Positions 61,901 to 64,000 of a stretch of 64,000 bases of DNA are shown piece by piece. The DNA is from an uncultured Ruminococcus sp. (lineage in GTDB: Bacteria; Bacillota; Clostridia; Oscillospirales; Acutalibacteraceae): contig CACZYC010000006.1 in the NCBI GenBank assembly GCA_902785365.1, forward strand, positions 1-64,000, read 5' to 3'. The notes beneath the pieces are model-generated. The model saw only the letters and a list, made by a program, of their open reading frames with translations, ran no database searches and had not been told where the DNA came from. A program made the position numbers and the translations under genes. Position 1 is the stretch's first letter. Every line of letters starts with the position of its first letter.

Positions 61901-64000
61901 ACTTGCTAACAGCGATTTCACAACTACATCTGATTGGACATACAAATATAAAGACACAGGCGATACCTCTTTCCACACAGAACAAATCCCTCTCAACAGC
62001 GACGGCGATGTCCATTTGTCAGGTAAAGGCTGCGAGCCTCAAAGCGCGCAAGTACAGAATATTGAGGAAGAAACTGAACCAACAGTCGCAACAGAGGTTA
62101 GAACCGAGACAGAAACTGTCGATAACGATACAGTTGAAGAAACAGACGCCTATGGCAATGTAACCAAAACAATGCAAGGAAAAGTTACTCGTACATATCG
62201 AAGAACATATGAAGTAACCGAAGCGACAGAAGCCACAACTTCTTCATCAAACAGTTCCGGTAATAATTCAAACGTTGATTCTGTTGGAGAATGTAACAAC
62301 TACATTTATCAGATATTAGATGTTAATAAGAAATCTGTTACTTTCAATATTTCAGGTACAGCTTCAGCAAAATCAGTTCCGCTTAATTCAGATTATCGTA
62401 CATTTGGTATTGCACTGAAAGTAAAATATCAGGGAGATTCTGACTATACAGAGAATCATTATCAGGAGTTTAACGCCTATACAGACGCAACACAAAATAT
62501 TACACTTTCTGTTACACCTGATGAATCTGACAGAGTTGTAGAAAAAGTTGCATTTGCGTTCGTTTACGGTTATAATAAAAATGAAATGATAATTAAGAAC
62601 GCAATGCTCAATTTTGCGTATGATTATCAATTTGGCGGTAATGAAGAAAACAATTCTTCCTCATCGGGTACAAATTCTGCTGATGCGATAAATGAAGAAA
62701 TAATTTCCGAATCTGTAAGCACTGCGCAGACTTATATGGAGACAAATACTGCTTACAATTCAGCAGGTAATTATATTACAAGCGAAAGCAACGAAGCAGG
62801 TCACACAACCTCATATTCTTACGACAGTGACGGAAACAAAACCTCGGTTACCGATCCAAAGAATAACACCACATCATACACTTATGACACTTACAGTAAT
62901 ATTTTATCAGTTGCAAGCGGTAGTTCTTCATATAACAATACATATACCAGCACAGGACAGCTCTCAACCATATCAAACAGCGGAACATCCTATTCTTTTG
63001 AATACGATAATTTTGACAACGTAACAAAGGTTAAAGTCGGTACTCAGACTCTGGTAACCAATACATACGACAGCCTTTGTGACAAGCTGACAAGAGTAAC
63101 CTACGGTAATGGTCAAAGCTTAATTTATACTTATGACGATTACGGACGTATCACCGGAATTGATGTTCATAACGGTACTTTGGCTCGTTATTCTTATAAC
63201 AAAAAAGGATTAATAACAAAGTACGAGGATCATTGGCTCAATCAAACGACATACTTCTTCTACGATTGCAATGGCAATATGATTGCTAAATATGCCGAAT
63301 CAGAAGACAAGGATTTAGCCTTTAATATTTCCTTTGATACAGACGGTAATACGGTAGAACAGACTAATGTCAACGGCAGATTGCAAAATATTATCAGAGG
63401 CACAGATGATGAAGAAAATGAGTATGTTAGTTATGACGGAATAAAAGTTACTACCGAAACAGATGATTTTGGCAGAACCACAAAGACTGATACTCATTAC
63501 GAAGGGGATTTGGATTACTCTCCTTTCTACACAACCTATGGTTACAAAAACGGCAGCGCAACAAATTCAACGACCAATATAGTAAACAGCGTCAAACATT
63601 ACACAAAAACAGCAAGCAACTATCCTGACCACAAAATCGCTCAATACGATTATACCTATGACGCTAACGGGAACATAACTCAGGTTACATTAAACGATAC
63701 CGTTATTGCCAAGTACACCTACGACAGCCTTAATCAGCTAAAAACTTCAGCTGATAAAAACGCTAATGAATTTGTAGAATACACCTATGACACAAAAGGC
63801 AATATAACGCAGAAGAAGAATTATAGCCTTACATCAAGCCTTACCAAAGGAACGCTTCAGGATACAAAGACTTATACCTACGGCGATAACAACTGGGGTG
63901 ATAAGCTTACTTCGTATAATGGAACTACAATTACCTATGACAATATAGGTAATCCTCTCTCATACCGTGACGGTATGACAATGTCATGGATGGTGGGAAG
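58965..64000 (+). CDS. Very large secreted DNRLRE/YD-repeat protein (WapA/Rhs-like), 3' end outside window
   Basis: Open for 1678 codons from ATG 58965 to the window edge without a stop. The signal peptide ends near residue 30 (VFA). An acidic, wall-associated N-terminus (about 30-300) has GRSYPVTIDP near 298. A DNRLRE-type domain (about 305-470: TSSWTNNTATYNNV, LDLTKYVKKWANG) follows, then an RHS-like core start. A carbohydrate-binding-like module lies near 845-985. YD repeats begin near 1280 (YSYDSDGNKTSV, YTYDTYSNILSV, YTYDDYGRITGI, YTYDANGNITQV). Such proteins often end in a variable toxin domain with a small immunity gene next to it; both would be beyond 64000. AAGGACGTAAGG precedes the ATG. 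Confidence 0.85.
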   Translation, partial: MSKSKRPIYFTVSVILAFLMAFLLPIQVFAETTPEPKPEESVTFDSLGEATDNANIVSELKERRDEYTKHFRMDDGTIMAVTYDCPVHYKNDKGKWVEYDNSLIAKGEATPDEVVPEPFTNKKSNIDIELAPDTETDNLVKISSKKGNITWKYTGANKSSVKVKNSNKKHKGNEKFTSIDKLTSKANYKSIYKNVDLDCIVSTTGVKENIVLENADAQNEFEIEYNIKGLKAEQIDKQTIKLYKGKKEVYSISAPCMYDADGNTSSDLSFKIISNKANVLKVKLTADKGFLNSWGRSYPVTIDPEVSLNGYAHTETAEVKSSQADTVQGQSTHFHVGDVYSGLIKLKNVQENYSDKNIVSAKVNLFPMSTSSEMEIKAYPITSSWTNNTATYNNVNYAYEVIDYVKTKANSSDGVSLDLTKYVKKWANGTVANNGVYLKSTDTATDFGGYQCYFPNKRPTFIVKYKEYTGSESNLTSHTVPCGQNADANVSDYTGALTIKQKIYEEKGLRIPLNIYATHHSTNIAQRSYIGKGWHMSFDKRLTNTGTYYVYLDGDAVEHYFRIVSGKTELEDEDDLGLTLKIKSNSIEINNGSTIESFSIPANNETKYIQTEKDSNNSNNSITYTYGSTGYLSNIVSAQHTYTFSYSTVTSDGESVKICNNIKKDNTAFISFIYYTGYSLTSGIKFADGKRSTFAYSNNYMSTVRQYSTSDTQNGQKLGFTYTSGKVTKITEYGKNDASRKSLSIKYNTNNTTEFTDLNGNKETYTFDDYGNTISTLNANGMITNGSDSGSLGIATGSDSYTKNYIEVSNEPTALGTNQYYRKVNGTIGNQTSSGGTVTIDENNSYLGSKSIKVNHSGASQIYTYAMHENNADDIKGKTVTLSAYVKTKNITEGSLSGAAGAIVKFKALNGSTTLLDTNSVALQDTVTGSEWERISLTVDVPSNSTTYRIYFALRNAQGTAWFDCMQLEEGDVMNDYNALANSDFTTTSDWTYKYKDTGDTSFHTEQIPLNSDGDVHLSGKGCEPQSAQVQNIEEETEPTVATEVRTETETVDNDTVEETDAYGNVTKTMQGKVTRTYRRTYEVTEATEATTSSSNSSGNNSNVDSVGECNNYIYQILDVNKKSVTFNISGTASAKSVPLNSDYRTFGIALKVKYQGDSDYTENHYQEFNAYTDATQNITLSVTPDESDRVVEKVAFAFVYGYNKNEMIIKNAMLNFAYDYQFGGNEENNSSSSGTNSADAINEEIISESVSTAQTYMETNTAYNSAGNYITSESNEAGHTTSYSYDSDGNKTSVTDPKNNTTSYTYDTYSNILSVASGSSSYNNTYTSTGQLSTISNSGTSYSFEYDNFDNVTKVKVGTQTLVTNTYDSLCDKLTRVTYGNGQSLIYTYDDYGRITGIDVHNGTLARYSYNKKGLITKYEDHWLNQTTYFFYDCNGNMIAKYAESEDKDLAFNISFDTDGNTVEQTNVNGRLQNIIRGTDDEENEYVSYDGIKVTTETDDFGRTTKTDTHYEGDLDYSPFYTTYGYKNGSATNSTTNIVNSVKHYTKTASNYPDHKIAQYDYTYDANGNITQVTLNDTVIAKYTYDSLNQLKTSADKNANEFVEYTYDTKGNITQKKNYSLTSSLTKGTLQDTKTYTYGDNNWGDKLTSYNGTTITYDNIGNPLSYRDGMTMSWMVG

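Overview
The window looks like chromosome plus integrated mobile DNA from a gut-type Clostridia bacterium, probably of the Ruminococcus/Oscillospiraceae kind. The reasons are low-to-mid GC Gram-positive signals (strong AGGAGG ribosome sites, sigma-A promoters with 17-bp spacers), a BspA-like leucine-rich repeat surface protein, an FtsEX/PcsB-type cell-wall module, and a Tn1549/CTn-like conjugation region with the DUF3801, DUF3789, DUF3846, PrgI and TnpV families. The species call is inference.

Region 1, 1-20.8 kb, is mostly core chromosome. It starts with a secreted LRR/Ig-like protein whose promoter fires into a 148-nt nested hairpin. A repeat-rich gene-free stretch and tRNA-Val follow. Next is a gamma-glutamyl cluster: an internally deleted rrf2 regulator, a GshA-like ligase, a class II glutamine amidotransferase that starts at a TTG, a second GCS2-like ligase and a small Cys-rich protein. 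A tRNA-Pro comes next with a duplicated 5' half that looks like an integration scar. After it come a tyrosine phosphatase, a three-gene amino-acid ABC transporter, a His/Asp-rich CobW-type metallochaperone, a PucR/CdaR-type regulator, ftsE-ftsX with an M23 hydrolase activator, an unrecognised protein, and greA-lysS.

Region 2, about 20.9-53.9 kb, is a conjugative element (ICE). In order it has a zinc-ribbon repeat protein with a small partner, a candidate structured RNA, parA-parB, a thioester/Cna_B surface adhesin, several accessory proteins, and a 2799-residue methylase-helicase that carries a MutS-I-like domain and a tnpV gene nested in another frame. A Toprim primase-like protein, a candidate oriT, mobC-relaxase and the type IV secretion genes follow (T4CP, VirB2-like, VirB6-like, PrgI, VirB4). 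A DUF4143-type ATPase with its own promoter, sortase B and a CHAP-domain hydrolase end the run. No integrase or resolvase is visible, so at least one end probably lies outside the window.

Region 3, 53.9-64 kb, is strikingly AT-rich. A translationally coupled pair on the minus strand has a nucleotidyl-cyclase-like protein and an unknown partner. Next is a LytTR response regulator with a GHKL (AgrC-like) kinase, and divergent from them a 14-residue amphipathic peptide gene. An XRE regulator follows, and then a very large secreted DNRLRE/YD-repeat (WapA/Rhs-like) protein that runs off the window. TTACG repeats spaced exactly 21 bp occur upstream of both the peptide and the YD-repeat gene. This suggests one regulon in which the two-component system controls a peptide and a large surface or toxin protein. 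This circuit, the cyclase-like pair, the nested tnpV and the candidate RNA at 22.5 kb are the best leads for something undescribed.
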